Of a stretch of 64,000 nt of DNA, positions 1 through 10,107 are shown one piece after another (position 1 is the stretch's first letter; each line of letters starts with the position of its first letter). The position numbers and the translations under genes were made by a program. Under the pieces are notes generated by a model. That model did no database searches, was not told the origin of the DNA, and was given only the letters and a program-made list of their open reading frames with translations. Source of the stretch: Madurella fahalii (Eukaryota > Ascomycota > Sordariomycetes > Sordariales); contig CM056878.1 in NCBI GenBank assembly GCA_029876055.1, forward strand, positions 4,030,001-4,094,000, given 5' to 3'.

Positions 1-273
1 CCGCGCCGCCCCCGTCTGGTCCACGTACGCCACCTTGCGCAGCGTCACCCATTTCGCTTCCGAGGTCGGGAGGTCGGTGACCGACGTGATGCGGGGTTCT
101 TGGATCTTGTGGAGGGTCATTCTGGCCTTTGTCGTTCTGGTGACGGTGGTGGTGGGCCGCGCGGTGATGATGACTACTCGAGATGAGTGAGAGGAGGTTG
201 AGGGGCAGCGGTTGTGCTTGTGCTTGGCGAGGATTGAGAAAGCCGTCGTGGATGCGGGGCGGAGGGACAGCAT
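1..273 (-). CDS. Nudix ADP-ribose pyrophosphatase-like protein, 5' part only
   Basis: This is the amino-terminal 91 codons of a gene that continues past the left window edge. From the second in-frame ATG (position 120) the protein reads MTLHKIQEPRITSVTDLP, then a segment ending KWVTLRKVAYVDQTG. That matches the start of fungal YSA1-type ADP-sugar pyrophosphatases, which hydrolyse ADP-ribose to AMP and ribose-5-phosphate; the family match is from memory. The catalytic Nudix box is not in the window, so the call rests on the N-terminus alone. The frame is open upstream to an ATG at 273. The extra 51 residues are rich in Arg, Lys, Ser and Thr and have no acidic residue, as expected of a mitochondrial targeting peptide; initiation at 120 would give a cytosolic form. 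Confidence 0.5.
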   Translation of the reverse strand, partial: MLSLRPASTTAFSILAKHKHNRCPSTSSHSSRVVIITARPTTTVTRTTKARMTLHKIQEPRITSVTDLPTSEAKWVTLRKVAYVDQTGAAR

Positions 274-639
274 GCCCCGCATGTATTTTCGGGTAAGCCA
301 GAGGTGATTTTGGTTTGGGTTGATACGGGGAAGCGTGAAAGAATCGTGGTTCGGCCTAAGGTGGAAAAGAAGAAAACGGTCAAATACAACGCAAATCAAA
401 CTATAAAGTTGTAAAAGAATGGTTAACCTGTTTGGTTGTTACCAAGTCATTCAGTTCATTTCACTCGCAATGACATCATCGGCAAGACAGGGTTAGGGTT
501 GAAGGTTGACAAAGAGCACAGTTCGTATTGTAATCTTGATAAGGAAGCCGTATAATCTAAGGTAGCCGTAGTTCTCCAACTTAATGATGCCTCCGGATCC
601 GCCAGTCACGGACTACTCCACGTTGCACCTGAAGCCACC

Positions 640-1595
640 TCACATGAAGCTGGAATCAATAACGGCCGGGCCGGGGATTGTGTATTCACTGAAGCCGTTA
701 CCCCAGATATCGACGAGGATACCGGGATCTTGGGCGCTGTACGCTCCGGGAATCTTGACTCCCGAAGGTAGTTGGCCGCCGCCACTCGAAGCCACCCTGA
801 CTTGCTGAATTGCGGAGGATTATGGTTAGCAGGTTGAACAGTCTGAGAAAGGCAAGCCGACAAAGCTTGGTGAATTCCATAGTTAAGTAGAAACAGGAAA
901 CTCACAAAACAGCTCATGTAAAACTGGGCACCGCCCTGCTGCCCAGCCGTGTGAAGGGCAATGGCCTCGGCCCGAACAAGATAATCTCCTTCAGGGATCT
1001 TGCTGGGGATCTTGAACGTCCTCTTGCCGCAGTTCTCGTTGAGCGTGTCCGTGCCCCAAGTCTTGGTGCTCGCGTCGTAGCCAAATTCGTCCACCTTGAA
1101 CCACGACCCGGACCCGTCAGCCGTGGTGGCATCGTCGACCTTGCTCATGTACACCATGACGGGGCCAAAGTGGTTGCCGCCAATGGCTTCCGTGCCACAG
1201 GACCTGTCGTTGGGCTGTTGGTGCATCTCTACTGTGAAGGAGTCGCCAGCTGAGTGTCGGGGAAGAAGACGTTAGTCAGGAGAAAGAAACGAGATAGCGA
1301 GGTCGGAAAGGGTTACCAGTTGCTTCGCAGATACCAGAGACTCCCTTAGAGCCACCGACATTGCACGTCATGTCGGGGCTGTTTACATTGGTGACGGGAG
1401 AGTTGCTGGGCTGAAAACCTTGTAAGCGGAGACTAGGTTGCTGTGAGCTCTGCTACCTACCGGCATTCTGACGCATGTTGTGCCATAGTCCTTCGAACCA
1501 CTGCTCGCCTGTTGGAATGTTGCATGGGCGGCGGTCAGAGATGCCCACTGAGCCAAGACGCCAGCAGCAAAAAGAGCCGAGTTGCAGTGCTTCAT
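640..1595 (-). CDS. AA9 lytic polysaccharide monooxygenase (secreted)
   Basis: Copper enzyme that oxidatively cleaves cellulose or related glucans outside the cell. Four exons on the minus strand: 1595-1461, 1410-1317, 1249-906 and 804-640, with introns of 50, 67 and 101 nt, giving 245 residues. A 23-residue signal peptide ends in LTAA, so mature residue 1 is His (HATFQQ), half of the copper histidine brace. The second copper His lies in GGNHFGPVMVYM. The AA9 hallmark LVRAEAIALH is followed by GAQFYMSCF, which carries the conserved Gln and axial Tyr. Exon 4 supplies the usual ending (VDIWGNGFSEYTIPGP). No CBM1 follows, so this is a single-domain enzyme of about 222 mature residues. Regioselectivity cannot be read from the sequence. 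Exon phases agree throughout, so the model is firm. Confidence 0.93.
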
Positions 1596-2572
1596 CTTAG
1601 GTAGACGGGGTCTTTGTTGCTCAGGAATTGGGTGGATCTGAAGAGCCGGGGCAACGCTGGTCGACTGAAAATCGATAAAGATGCAAGGTGGTGGAAATGC
1701 TTCTTGTCTCTAGCTAGAAGCATACGTAGAACCATAGGGGAACGAGGACCTAGATATAGACGTGCAAAATTGAGACCCTCTGGTCGACTGCTCCACCAGA
1801 AGAATGAGAGACGCTATTTCTCCGTCAACTCGTTGCCAAATCACCCTCCCAGATAACCGATTAGGACATATGGTGGCCATGGTGCTTGCAGGCGTATATT
1901 GGATCGACAGGTAGAACGGCCCGTGGATCTGTGTTCCCAGCTCCTTTGGCCTCCGGATGTGGCGCATGGAAGAAACGATCGGCGAACGCGTGGGCCGAAC
2001 TAGGATGTCGTTGGCTGGCTGCTGTTTATGTGAATCAAAACTGGGTCTGTCATGCGCAATGCGACCTGGGCCCGCGGCGCTGTTTTCCCCAGACGGATCG
2101 ATCGTCTCGGAAGCGCCCTCCATGCGCAACCCGGGTCCCGCCCGCGCGCTTGTATTTATCCAGACGAACATGCACCCATGACCGAGTCCGGGCCTGGAGC
2201 CGCAACGGGGGGGGTTCATGGCATTGAGGATTGCCTTGTTGGAAATGAATTGTGGATGCCTGGTTTTCTTCCAGCGAGCTTACCGGATTGCAGTATCCGT
2301 GCATTAGATGTCCATAGGAGGCTGATGCACCGGCGTTGTACGGTGCATACATACACGCCACATTAATGACGACTAGGTCTCGTTGCAACGTGGCTGCCTT
2401 ACGCAGAGAGGTGTCGATGCACAAATAAGGTAGGGAACGATTCACCCCTCTTGGTTAGTCCAATCAGGACCGACATGTATACGGAACGAATGTATAAAAT
2501 ATCACGCAAGTTCAATTCAACGCTCTCCAAGATAAACCTAAGTCCGAATGATATCGGTGCATCTAGCTCTCT
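1596..2572. other. Gene-free stretch upstream of the AA9 gene
   Basis: Several overlapping open frames on both strands cover 1.7-2.4 kb, but none begins with a convincing ATG, shows splice-consistent extension or resembles a known family. I read this as the AA9 promoter side plus the 3' flank of the permease gene. No repeat or RNA gene was seen. Confidence 0.5.
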
Positions 2573-4431
2573 CTACCATGATCTTCTCCCGGTAACCAAG
2601 TCCATCTCCTCAGGCCTAACCCTCTTGGTCTTTTTGACGAACTTCCACCACAAGATGTTGCATACGTAGACCAGGATGCCAATATAGGCGGTCATGAACT
2701 TGTCAATCTGGAACCGCGGTATAAAGGCAGAGTAGCCGCTGAACAAGATGACAAGGATCGTGATAAACAGCGCAGGGTAGGAGGCCCACGGAAGCAACGG
2801 ATTCCGATACGGCATGACGTTGCGCGGTATGTTTTGCACCTTCATGGCGCGGATCATGGCAATGTAGCTGACTAGCACGGCGATCCAATTCAGCGCGCCA
2901 AACACGGTCACGAGCGAAACAAAGTAGCCAAAGACGGTGGCTGAATCTCTGCTTGCGTTCATGAAGCCGAGAGCTATGAAGACGGACGAGAGAGCAACGG
3001 CCGGGATGGGAACGCCGCGCTTGTTGGTGCGCTGCATGATGTAGGGGGCCTGACCGTCCTTGGCTAGGGCCCAAACCGTGCGCGAGGCGAGGTAGATGTC
3101 CGAGTTTGCTGCGCTAATGGTGAAGACGAGCAGCAAGCCGTTGACGGCGTCAGCTAGCTTGTCAACCCCGGCGATCTGGGCGGCAACAACAAAGGGCGAA
3201 GCCACTGGATGGTTATGAGTATCGGTAACCGCATGGAAACCCTAGTCTGGGGGTGGATAGTAGGGCTTACATCCGCTTGTGCCTCTCTTTGTTGCCTCTA
3301 TGAGCCTCTCGTGGTTGTAAGGGACCGCCATGCCAAGCACCAGAACGCCAGCAATGTAAAAGAAGACAATGCGAAGAAGCGTTTGGTTCACGGCACGGGG
3401 GACGTTCTTGCGTGGATTCGGCGTCTCGCCAAATGCCACTCCGACTAGCTCGGTACCGAGGTATGCAAACGTAGCCTGCACGACGCACGCCCAGACGCCC
3501 AAGAAGCGGCCAGTGGCACCGGGAACCACGGTGGTCTGTCCGGCCAGGAGGACCGAGTACTGGCCAAAGGCACCGGGGTTCTGCCAATAATAAAAGCCCG
3601 TTCGGACTCCGGATGGGCTGCCGCCGAGCGAGATGATGAAGCAGAGCAGGATCAACATCAAGATGACGAGGGCCTTGATTAACGACATCCAGAACTCGGC
3701 TTCTCCAAAGAAGGAGACGTGTATAAGCTTGCGTTGCGTTAGCACTCGCTTCTCTTGCCAAACCGTGGCGGGGCCGACTCACGTTTAGAAAGACGATTGC
3801 CACACCAAACACAACGATCCACACCGACACGTTGATGTTCGGGAGCCAGAATTGCAGGAGGATGCCGGTTGCCGTCAGGTTGTTGGGCAGCACAATGACA
3901 TACTTGAAAAAGTAATTCCAACCGGTCGCGAATCCCATGGCCGGGTCGACGAAGCGCGACGCGTAGCCCGAAAAGCTCTTCTTGTGCGGCAGCCAGGCGC
4001 CCATCTCGCCTAGCGCCACCATGACGACGTAGACGATGAATCCCATGAGGGCATAGCCGATCAGCAGGGAGCCCGGGCCAAATTTCAGCGACGTTCCGGT
4101 GCCAATGATGAGACCTGCGAGGCACACGGATGTTAGCGGTCGCTATCCGCGCACTGCCCGAGTCCGCGTCACTCACCCGTCCCGATTGCGCCAGCAATGG
4201 CCATCATATCTGTAGCACCGCAGTCCCCATCAGTACGCGCCCGGTTATCGCGACCGGGACAACATGACACCCACTCAGTTGCCGAGGCTTCATCCCTCTG
4301 TGCAGGTCGTCCTGGGCCTCATCAACGACACCTTCATCGCTGCTGTACTCGCCCGTCGGGGCCGCCTGGATGGGCGGCGGTGACTCGGAGACTTTCTCAT
4401 CGTTGCGCTCTTTGGAAAAGAAGCCCGCCAT
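2573..4431 (-). CDS. Amino-acid permease (YAT/AAP family, PF00324)
   Basis: Proton-coupled plasma-membrane amino-acid transporter. Five exons: 4431-4275, 4209-4177, 4114-3783, 3727-3271 and 3204-2573, giving 536 residues; the four introns are 55-66 nt and all junction phases agree. The acidic cytosolic N-terminus leads into LHRGMKPRQL and the TM1 motif AGAIGTGLIIGTG. GEMGAWLPHKKSFSGYASR and ATGWNYFFKY follow, and FFGEAEFW sits at the usual place mid-protein. ELVGVAFGETPNPRKNVPRA is the consensus loop of the family. About 12 hydrophobic segments are expected. The pattern suggests the DIP5/GAP1 branch, but substrate cannot be assigned. An in-frame ATG 12 codons upstream (4467) is an alternative start; I prefer MAGFFSKERN. 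Confidence 0.92.
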
Positions 4432-6417
4432 GATGTACTGAGCCGCAGAGTGCACTTGGTTGATCACGATGCAACGTAGCGGATGCAGAGGAAGCGCGAG
4501 GGGCGGAGGCCAGAGCGGGGCAAAACGAAGGCCTCGAGGCTAGAGCGAGGTTGCAGGAAGAGATGGGCAATAATATAGCTGCAGAACCCGATGCGTGTGG
4601 GCATGTTAGGAGGCTACTATGGGGCTCGGTGTGCAAAAGAGGAATGAAGACGCAATCGACGGCCCGGCAGCTGCAGGCGGGTGTGATGAGGTGGGATGGC
4701 AGGTGCGTGCTGTTGCTGCTGACAGAAACCCTCAGCATGATCACCATGCTCGTTGGTTTTCGGAACGCGGTTGGCTGCTTGATTCGTCTGAATCACGGGA
4801 ATCCACGTCCGTGCAGCAAGAAGCCCGGCCAGCGCCCATTCTACCCTCATCGGGGAGACCGCGGTTCGGCAGGTCCCCATGCTGTGGCGTCGGGGCCGTA
4901 GATCACATTCCAGATCGGGGTGGTCTGATCCAGCAGGACCATTGTCCAAGGTTGCCTGGTCTTGTTGCGCCGCAAAGTTCCAGACGTGTTCGACGCATGG
5001 TTTATCCGGAAGGTCGTACAAGTGGTGGCTAAGCCAAGGTAGAGGCGGGAGAGAAACAAGCCTCGGTGACGCAAACAGAAGCGCTTCCGGTTTAGGGGTG
5101 GGCGAGAGGGCCGCTGGTGCTGGGATACGGGACTGGAGTTAAGCTCAAAGGGCAGAGCTTGGCTCGGATGGCGCTACTTGGCAACTGGAAACCGGCGTGC
5201 AGGGCAGAGATCTGGACCGCTCGGCGGCGGCAGATGCTCCGGGGTCTGGAGAGGGGTGTGGGTCCGCCAAGACCCCAAAATGGGGTGCGGTCGACAACGC
5301 ACATTACCAAGGACCAGATCGGTTGGATTGGCAGCTCTCAACCGCCATTATAAACCGGACGAAACGAGGCTTTGACTATCCACGATAAGTATCATCCTTA
5401 CAGAGGGTTCCGGATCGGGTGTGACGCTGCAATCTAGATTGTTCTTTGAGGATGGGTCCCAACCTATTGCCGCTAATCACCGAGAACGCCGATGCTTTAT
5501 GTGGTAAACTGAACAAGGTAATGAATACCAAAAAAGAAAGTTTCTCCCAACACAGTACCCTGTTGACATGTCGCTGTGATGGAATTCATGCTTTATTCGT
5601 AGAGTATCGAACGATGGGCAGGTGTGTATTCCCACGAGGGTCTGATGATATCATACTGGAGCTGACTACTGGAAGGAGATTACGCTCTTAGATCTCACAA
5701 GAAGATGGCCCGTATGGCCACTTAATATATTCACCACGATGGCGGGTTGGGGTTAAGCAGCACCACTCTGACCTCATCTTGTCAGGTAAAAACAGTTAAG
5801 AAAAAAAAGAGAGAGTAAATAGAGAGTGAAACGGAAGAGGGAAAATAACAATAATAATAGTAAAAAGTGGTCATTGAATTAGCGCTATCGGAACCTGGGC
5901 TCGGACCAGGATTCGAGCGATAGACCTGAAGGGTAGGTGGCTGAAGGAGTAAATCTACTCGCGATGGGAATCGTTACCCAAGTACGTTAGGGTTATCACA
6001 TCGCACCAGCCACCCACCGCTGCGCCATTCGCTGACCTCGGTGGTGTTTGCAATGGGGAGTGTAGAGCACCCTTATTAAGTCCCGCCCACACCAGCAACT
6101 GGCACTGGCAACTGGCACTGGCAACAACTGGCACCGGTTTCGGTCCGCTTCTCTATACTTGCCGGAACACGACCGATGTTTTTCGCTCACTTCACTTGTT
6201 TTTATCGACTTCCCTTTATTCCAGTACAATACACAAGAAGGAAGCACCGTTGACCGTTCTTCTTTTTCTCCTCATCCCGAATATAAGATATCTAGTACTA
6301 GGGGGTTTGCAATCCAGCCAATCGTTCTACACGATTCGATGATACAAGAGGCAACCCGCATCACCAACGTTTTCTTTTCATATTCCCTTGGTATTTCGTC
6401 TGCCGTTGTAAGTGATA
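4432..6417. other. Intergenic region, about 2 kb
   Basis: Lies between the permease gene and the leader of the hypothetical gene at 6.5 kb. Frames on both strands are short, mostly start with non-ATG codons and look like no known protein. From about 5.7 to 5.9 kb the DNA is AT-rich. Apart from the short tandem repeat at 6.1 kb I see nothing that I can name. Confidence 0.45.
6096..6137. repeat. 13-bp tandem repeat, three copies
   Basis: The unit CAACTGGCACTGG is present twice exactly and once degenerately (with an extra CAA). It lies in the presumed promoter of the downstream hypothetical gene. Confidence 0.8.
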
Positions 6418-6526
6418 TCTCGATGTTTAACAAGATTAGAATGTGCCACAAATTCTAACACTGTTTTTTCCTCTCACTAGCCCGTCAGCGTCACGCAGCA
6501 CTTGACCCATCCCTTGTTCAGCAGCC

Positions 6527-7240
6527 ATGCCTGCAAGCCCGAGAACACTGAAGGAGTTACTGGATCACATGCCAGGTCTACGTTTTGGTCCCGGATCCCT
6601 GTTTTGCTCAAAACATGATCGCGTCCTGCTCGAATCCGGCTTGTATCCTCCCACACCCTGCGATCCTGAGGCGCTGGACGATGCTTTGCGCGAGGAAATT
6701 GTACATGACAGGTTTCTGAAGCTCCTGGACGCCTGTCATACAGAGCGGGACTGGATGTTGGGCCATAGCTGCATGGAGGATGAGCTGTGGCGAGCTGTTC
6801 AGGCACAGGCTCCATGGGCCCGCGGCGTACCACCTCGTATCCTTAGGTCTGTCGCGCTCGCAATTACTGAGGCCGCATGCAATCATTTAGTAAATCCCAA
6901 GCTCAACAACGAGGGAATTGCATCACCTTATTGCAGGCTGGCTATCTCGGCGCTCCTCTTTGTTCAAGATATGCGAGTTTATGAGGGGTATTTGTACTCT
7001 CAGGCTGACCACACTCCGAAGCACGTTGCCGAGTTTCGTGTGCCGACGCTCCTTCCTAACGGGAAGCCAAACTTGGACCGGAACGGGAATCACATCACGG
7101 TTCCTGCTTTCCCAGTCAAGAACCAAAGCACATTCTACAGGTTGCATTCTGCATTTCCGCTACCCGGAGCTAATGGAAGCAAGGAGTACGAAGCGACGAA
7201 GGAGGAGCCGTCGTGGATGAAAGATCTTCGGCGTGTTTAG
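6527..7240 (+). CDS. Hypothetical protein, 237 aa
   Basis: Single-exon frame starting MPASPRTLKELLDHMPG. I do not recognise the family. It is soluble, with no signal peptide or membrane segment; the first 60 residues resemble a leader with a Cys-His pair (FCSKHD), followed by a helical middle (residues about 60-150) and a C-terminal part rich in Pro, Asn and Lys. A good intron (GTAAGT at 6418, CTAAC branch near 6455, CACTAG ending 6480) lies directly upstream. Joining its upstream exon does not produce a continuous frame through the ATG, so I treat it as a 5'-leader intron. Codon use is coding-like. The presence of this spliced leader is the main support for a real gene. Confidence 0.6.
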   Translation: MPASPRTLKELLDHMPGLRFGPGSLFCSKHDRVLLESGLYPPTPCDPEALDDALREEIVHDRFLKLLDACHTERDWMLGHSCMEDELWRAVQAQAPWARGVPPRILRSVALAITEAACNHLVNPKLNNEGIASPYCRLAISALLFVQDMRVYEGYLYSQADHTPKHVAEFRVPTLLPNGKPNLDRNGNHITVPAFPVKNQSTFYRLHSAFPLPGANGSKEYEATKEEPSWMKDLRRV

Positions 7241-7634
7241 AAATACTAGGCGGTGGCACGAGAGGAGAATGAGGACTCTTGGAGGATACCGATATAGCGA
7301 GGTGCCCAGGTCATGGTTCAACAGCAGAGTAGGCAATAGATATCAAGAACAAGGTAGCTAAATTTAACTGAGGCAGACGAGTCTACTTCGTATCTTTGGA
7401 CAGACCACCTTGCCTTGAACCGTCTCCTCAATGACAAACCGAGGCGAACCCTAACCCTGTCGCCAATGTCCGCACGCAGTTGGTAGCAGCTGGGTACGTC
7501 CGCGCCAAATTTCGCGCATCGACACCAAGCCGGAATTTGCCTCCCAAGAGTGAACGCCTCTAGAGTCTAGACGGCGATCGACACGGCGCATTCCATCTGC
7601 GTCCGAGATCACACACACCGTTGGCGTCCCAAGG
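7241..7634. other. Intergenic, promoter side of the DUF1308 gene
   Basis: No coding signal. Contains a telomere-like motif AACCCTAACCCT at about 7449, roughly 180 bp before the next start codon. Confidence 0.4.
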
Positions 7635-9494
7635 ATGATGTCAACGGCAAATCACACAGCCGCTGGCAGCGCGGTGCCACAGTCGCTACATGGGGTCAGC
7701 ACAGCCCAAGATGGGAGGGACGCTCTCCCGGAGACTATGGCCGTCGATGACTGCATAGAGTACCTGATCACGCAATGGCAGACTTGCATCAAGGAGCTGC
7801 ATCTGCTGCAACAGGCCGCCGAAGAGGCATGTCGTCCCGTGCGAGGGCTGAACGCGCTGCTGAAGGTGCAGCAGCGTGCCCTGGACAAGGTCGTCCAGAA
7901 ACGCAGCGCATCGTCGGCGGCAGCAATCTCCCCGGCCCAGTACTTTGGCATCAAAAGCTGCTGTTGGGATGACAGGTGGGCCGTCGTCAAGAAGTGCCGC
8001 GGCCTCGTCTCAATCAACAAGGATTTTCCGCGAAGCCCGCGCCTGCCTGTCGACCCCGACGCCGGCTGGCTCGCATACAAGGATCAGCCGTTCCAGGAAA
8101 AGCCGGTTGCTGTGGATGCCGTCGTAGATAGCGGTGCTACTTGGATCAAGTTCATTTCGATATCGCCGAAGACGCTAGAATACCAGGTCATGGCAGAAGG
8201 GTGGGCGAGCGAGCCGGAGGATGGGGACGATGAGGGTGACGTCGGATCGGCGGAAGGATTGGGCAACACCGAGTTCGCCGACACTGTCAAGAAGATCGTC
8301 CTTGCGGCGAGGTGGAGCCACTGCCACCGCGTGCATCTGATACTACCGGGACTCCAAGAGGGCAAGTCTGACGTCGTCGACAGGGTCCTCAGCTTTGTCC
8401 GAGGGCAAATCGGCGGCGGCGATGTCTCGATTGAGGTGAGCTGTGCTGGCAGTTCGTTTCTAACCGGCACCCCTCCCCCTCCCGAGGAAGCCGTCTCCGC
8501 ACTTGTGCATGACCGTGACCCGCTCGTGGGCGACGACTGCGGTCGCCTGACGGAGACAGTCAACCTCGACCCGAGCGTGCTAGTTGCGCTTGTGACCGAT
8601 CTGCACCACGGACCGGTGCCTCTGCAACCGGCACCCCAGCGAGAGATCATCACCAAGTCCATCCTCGACCATGAGACCGATAACAACCATGAGCTCGTCT
8701 CACGCCAGGACATCCTGGCCACCATCGTGTATCCTGCGCTGCGCGGGCGGAAGCTGGTTTGCACCGAGTTCGCGGCGCGGTATTTCTGCAGACTGATCGA
8801 TGCCATCTCGACGTACTCCGAGGAGATACGGGCGGGATTCATCCTGCCGCCTCCCTCAATTTCCCAGTCGTCGCCCCAGGCCGACTTGAACTCTTCCGAG
8901 ATCCTCCGGCAGAAGCTCCAAGAGTGGTCCAAGGTCCCTGTGCCGGCAGACTTACACCTCCCGGTGAAAATCGTCGACGACATCGATCTCCGTCACGTCG
9001 ACCGGCTCGTCTCAGCCGGCCGCCTCCCGCCCATGGCGCACGGCGTAGCCCGCGATCTCTCCCCGCTGAACCGTTCAGTCTATTGCTACGGCTGGGCGCA
9101 CCGCCTAACCACAATCACGGGCCACCGCGGCATTGAGCGGCAGATTCGCCTCTCGCTGGCACAGCACTGGACAAGGGAGGGGAATGAGCTGCCGCCGGAT
9201 ATCTGGCACAGGCACCTGGGTGGGTACCTCATCCACCGGGACAAGCCCAAGGAGTGGCGGGAGATGCTACCTGGGGGGGAAGTGCCGAGCGAGGTGGCAC
9301 GGTGGACCAACCCGTGGACGACGTGGGGCAGGGGGATCAGTACGTACGGGCTGCCGGACACGAAGACGTGGGAAGGGGTCGGGCACGAGGACAAGACCAG
9401 TTACGGGAGGAGGATGAGTGGACGGGAGAAGAGGGGGGCCGCCTCAGGTGCGAGGAACATGGTCGACGACGGCGAGGATGAGGAGCAATCTTGA
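7635..9494 (+). CDS. DUF1308 / UPF0415 (C7orf25-like) family protein
   Basis: Intronless frame of 619 residues starting MMSTANHTAAGS. Residues about 35-210 form the N-terminal region of this family, with YFGIKSCCWDD and the conserved segment VVDSGATWIKFISI. After an acidic linker, NLDPSVLVALVTDL (from residue 310) opens the C-terminal DUF1308 part, which runs through the Y-x-x-L-R-G-R-K-L segment near residue 375. Comparative work has placed DUF1308 among PIN-like folds (from memory); the NLDPSVL start would then carry the first metal-binding Asp. Molecular function is unknown. The last 70 residues are basic then acidic and probably disordered. The family is eukaryote-wide and normally single copy. 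Confidence 0.8.
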   Translation: MMSTANHTAAGSAVPQSLHGVSTAQDGRDALPETMAVDDCIEYLITQWQTCIKELHLLQQAAEEACRPVRGLNALLKVQQRALDKVVQKRSASSAAAISPAQYFGIKSCCWDDRWAVVKKCRGLVSINKDFPRSPRLPVDPDAGWLAYKDQPFQEKPVAVDAVVDSGATWIKFISISPKTLEYQVMAEGWASEPEDGDDEGDVGSAEGLGNTEFADTVKKIVLAARWSHCHRVHLILPGLQEGKSDVVDRVLSFVRGQIGGGDVSIEVSCAGSSFLTGTPPPPEEAVSALVHDRDPLVGDDCGRLTETVNLDPSVLVALVTDLHHGPVPLQPAPQREIITKSILDHETDNNHELVSRQDILATIVYPALRGRKLVCTEFAARYFCRLIDAISTYSEEIRAGFILPPPSISQSSPQADLNSSEILRQKLQEWSKVPVPADLHLPVKIVDDIDLRHVDRLVSAGRLPPMAHGVARDLSPLNRSVYCYGWAHRLTTITGHRGIERQIRLSLAQHWTREGNELPPDIWHRHLGGYLIHRDKPKEWREMLPGGEVPSEVARWTNPWTTWGRGISTYGLPDTKTWEGVGHEDKTSYGRRMSGREKRGAASGARNMVDDGEDEEQS

Positions 9495-9729
9495 TGGAAG
9501 AGAACAAAACCAGCTTTGGGTATATTGCGAATGACTTAATTAAAAAAAAAAAAAAAATAACAGGGCCACATCCGGACCGAGCGATTAACCTCCTCCATTA
9601 CGACCTCCCCGAATCGCGTCCTGCAAAATGGGGAACAAAGTCAGCCGGGGGTTGCGAGACCTCGACGGACAGGAAGACCATGCTCACCCCTCCCCAGCAC
9701 GTCTGCAAAGCAGACAAGCCAAGTCTAAC

Positions 9730-10107
9730 CTAGTTCACTGTGGCAGGCTGCGCAGTGATTGTCGTGGTGGTTGTCGGCTGCTCGTCCAGGCTCCCGGCCT
9801 TGCCGTCCTCCGCCTTCTCCTCAGCCGCGCCCGCCTCCGTGGCAACTGCCTTCTCCTCGGTGCCGTCCTGGACTGCCGGCTCCTCGACCTTGGGCTTCTT
9901 GAAGCACTTGAATAGGGTCTTGATGATTGTGGTGACCCTCTTCAGCGGGTTGGTCTTGGGTTTTTGCGGCGCCGTCTCCGCTGCGGCTTCTTGGCTCTCG
10001 TCGGCGGCGGCGGCGGTCTCTTGGGTCTCCTCGGCCTTGTGTTGTTGTTGTTGCTGCTCCGGCTGCGTCTGCATCTGCTGCTCGGGCTTCTGCTCCTCGG
10101 CGGACAT
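9730..10107 (-). CDS. Small charged low-complexity protein, 125 aa
   Basis: Starts MSAEEQKPEQQ. Residues 1-50 are Gln/Glu/Ala-rich with a five-Gln run. Residues about 51-72 form a basic amphipathic segment (PLKRVTTIIKTLFKCFKKPK) with one Cys, suited to membrane binding or palmitoylation. The tail is Glu/Ala-rich and ends in a Thr run. There is no signal peptide. The frame can be extended upstream, but only through a Pro/His-rich stretch typical of leader DNA, so I chose this ATG. No family recognised; similar small E/A/K-rich proteins with one conserved basic helix occur in Sordariomycetes. Confidence 0.6.
   Translation of the reverse strand: MSAEEQKPEQQMQTQPEQQQQQHKAEETQETAAAADESQEAAAETAPQKPKTNPLKRVTTIIKTLFKCFKKPKVEEPAVQDGTEEKAVATEAGAAEEKAEDGKAGSLDEQPTTTTTITAQPATVN

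Noticed and set aside
5880..5970. Possible tRNA-like segment (GGACCAGGATTCGAGCG)
   Set aside because: Lacks a GTTCGA T-loop and matching acceptor and D arms; no cloverleaf could be drawn.
8084..8983. 299-codon antisense frame inside the DUF1308 gene
   Set aside because: Shadow of a strong coding sequence on the other strand; Ser/Arg-rich with no family.
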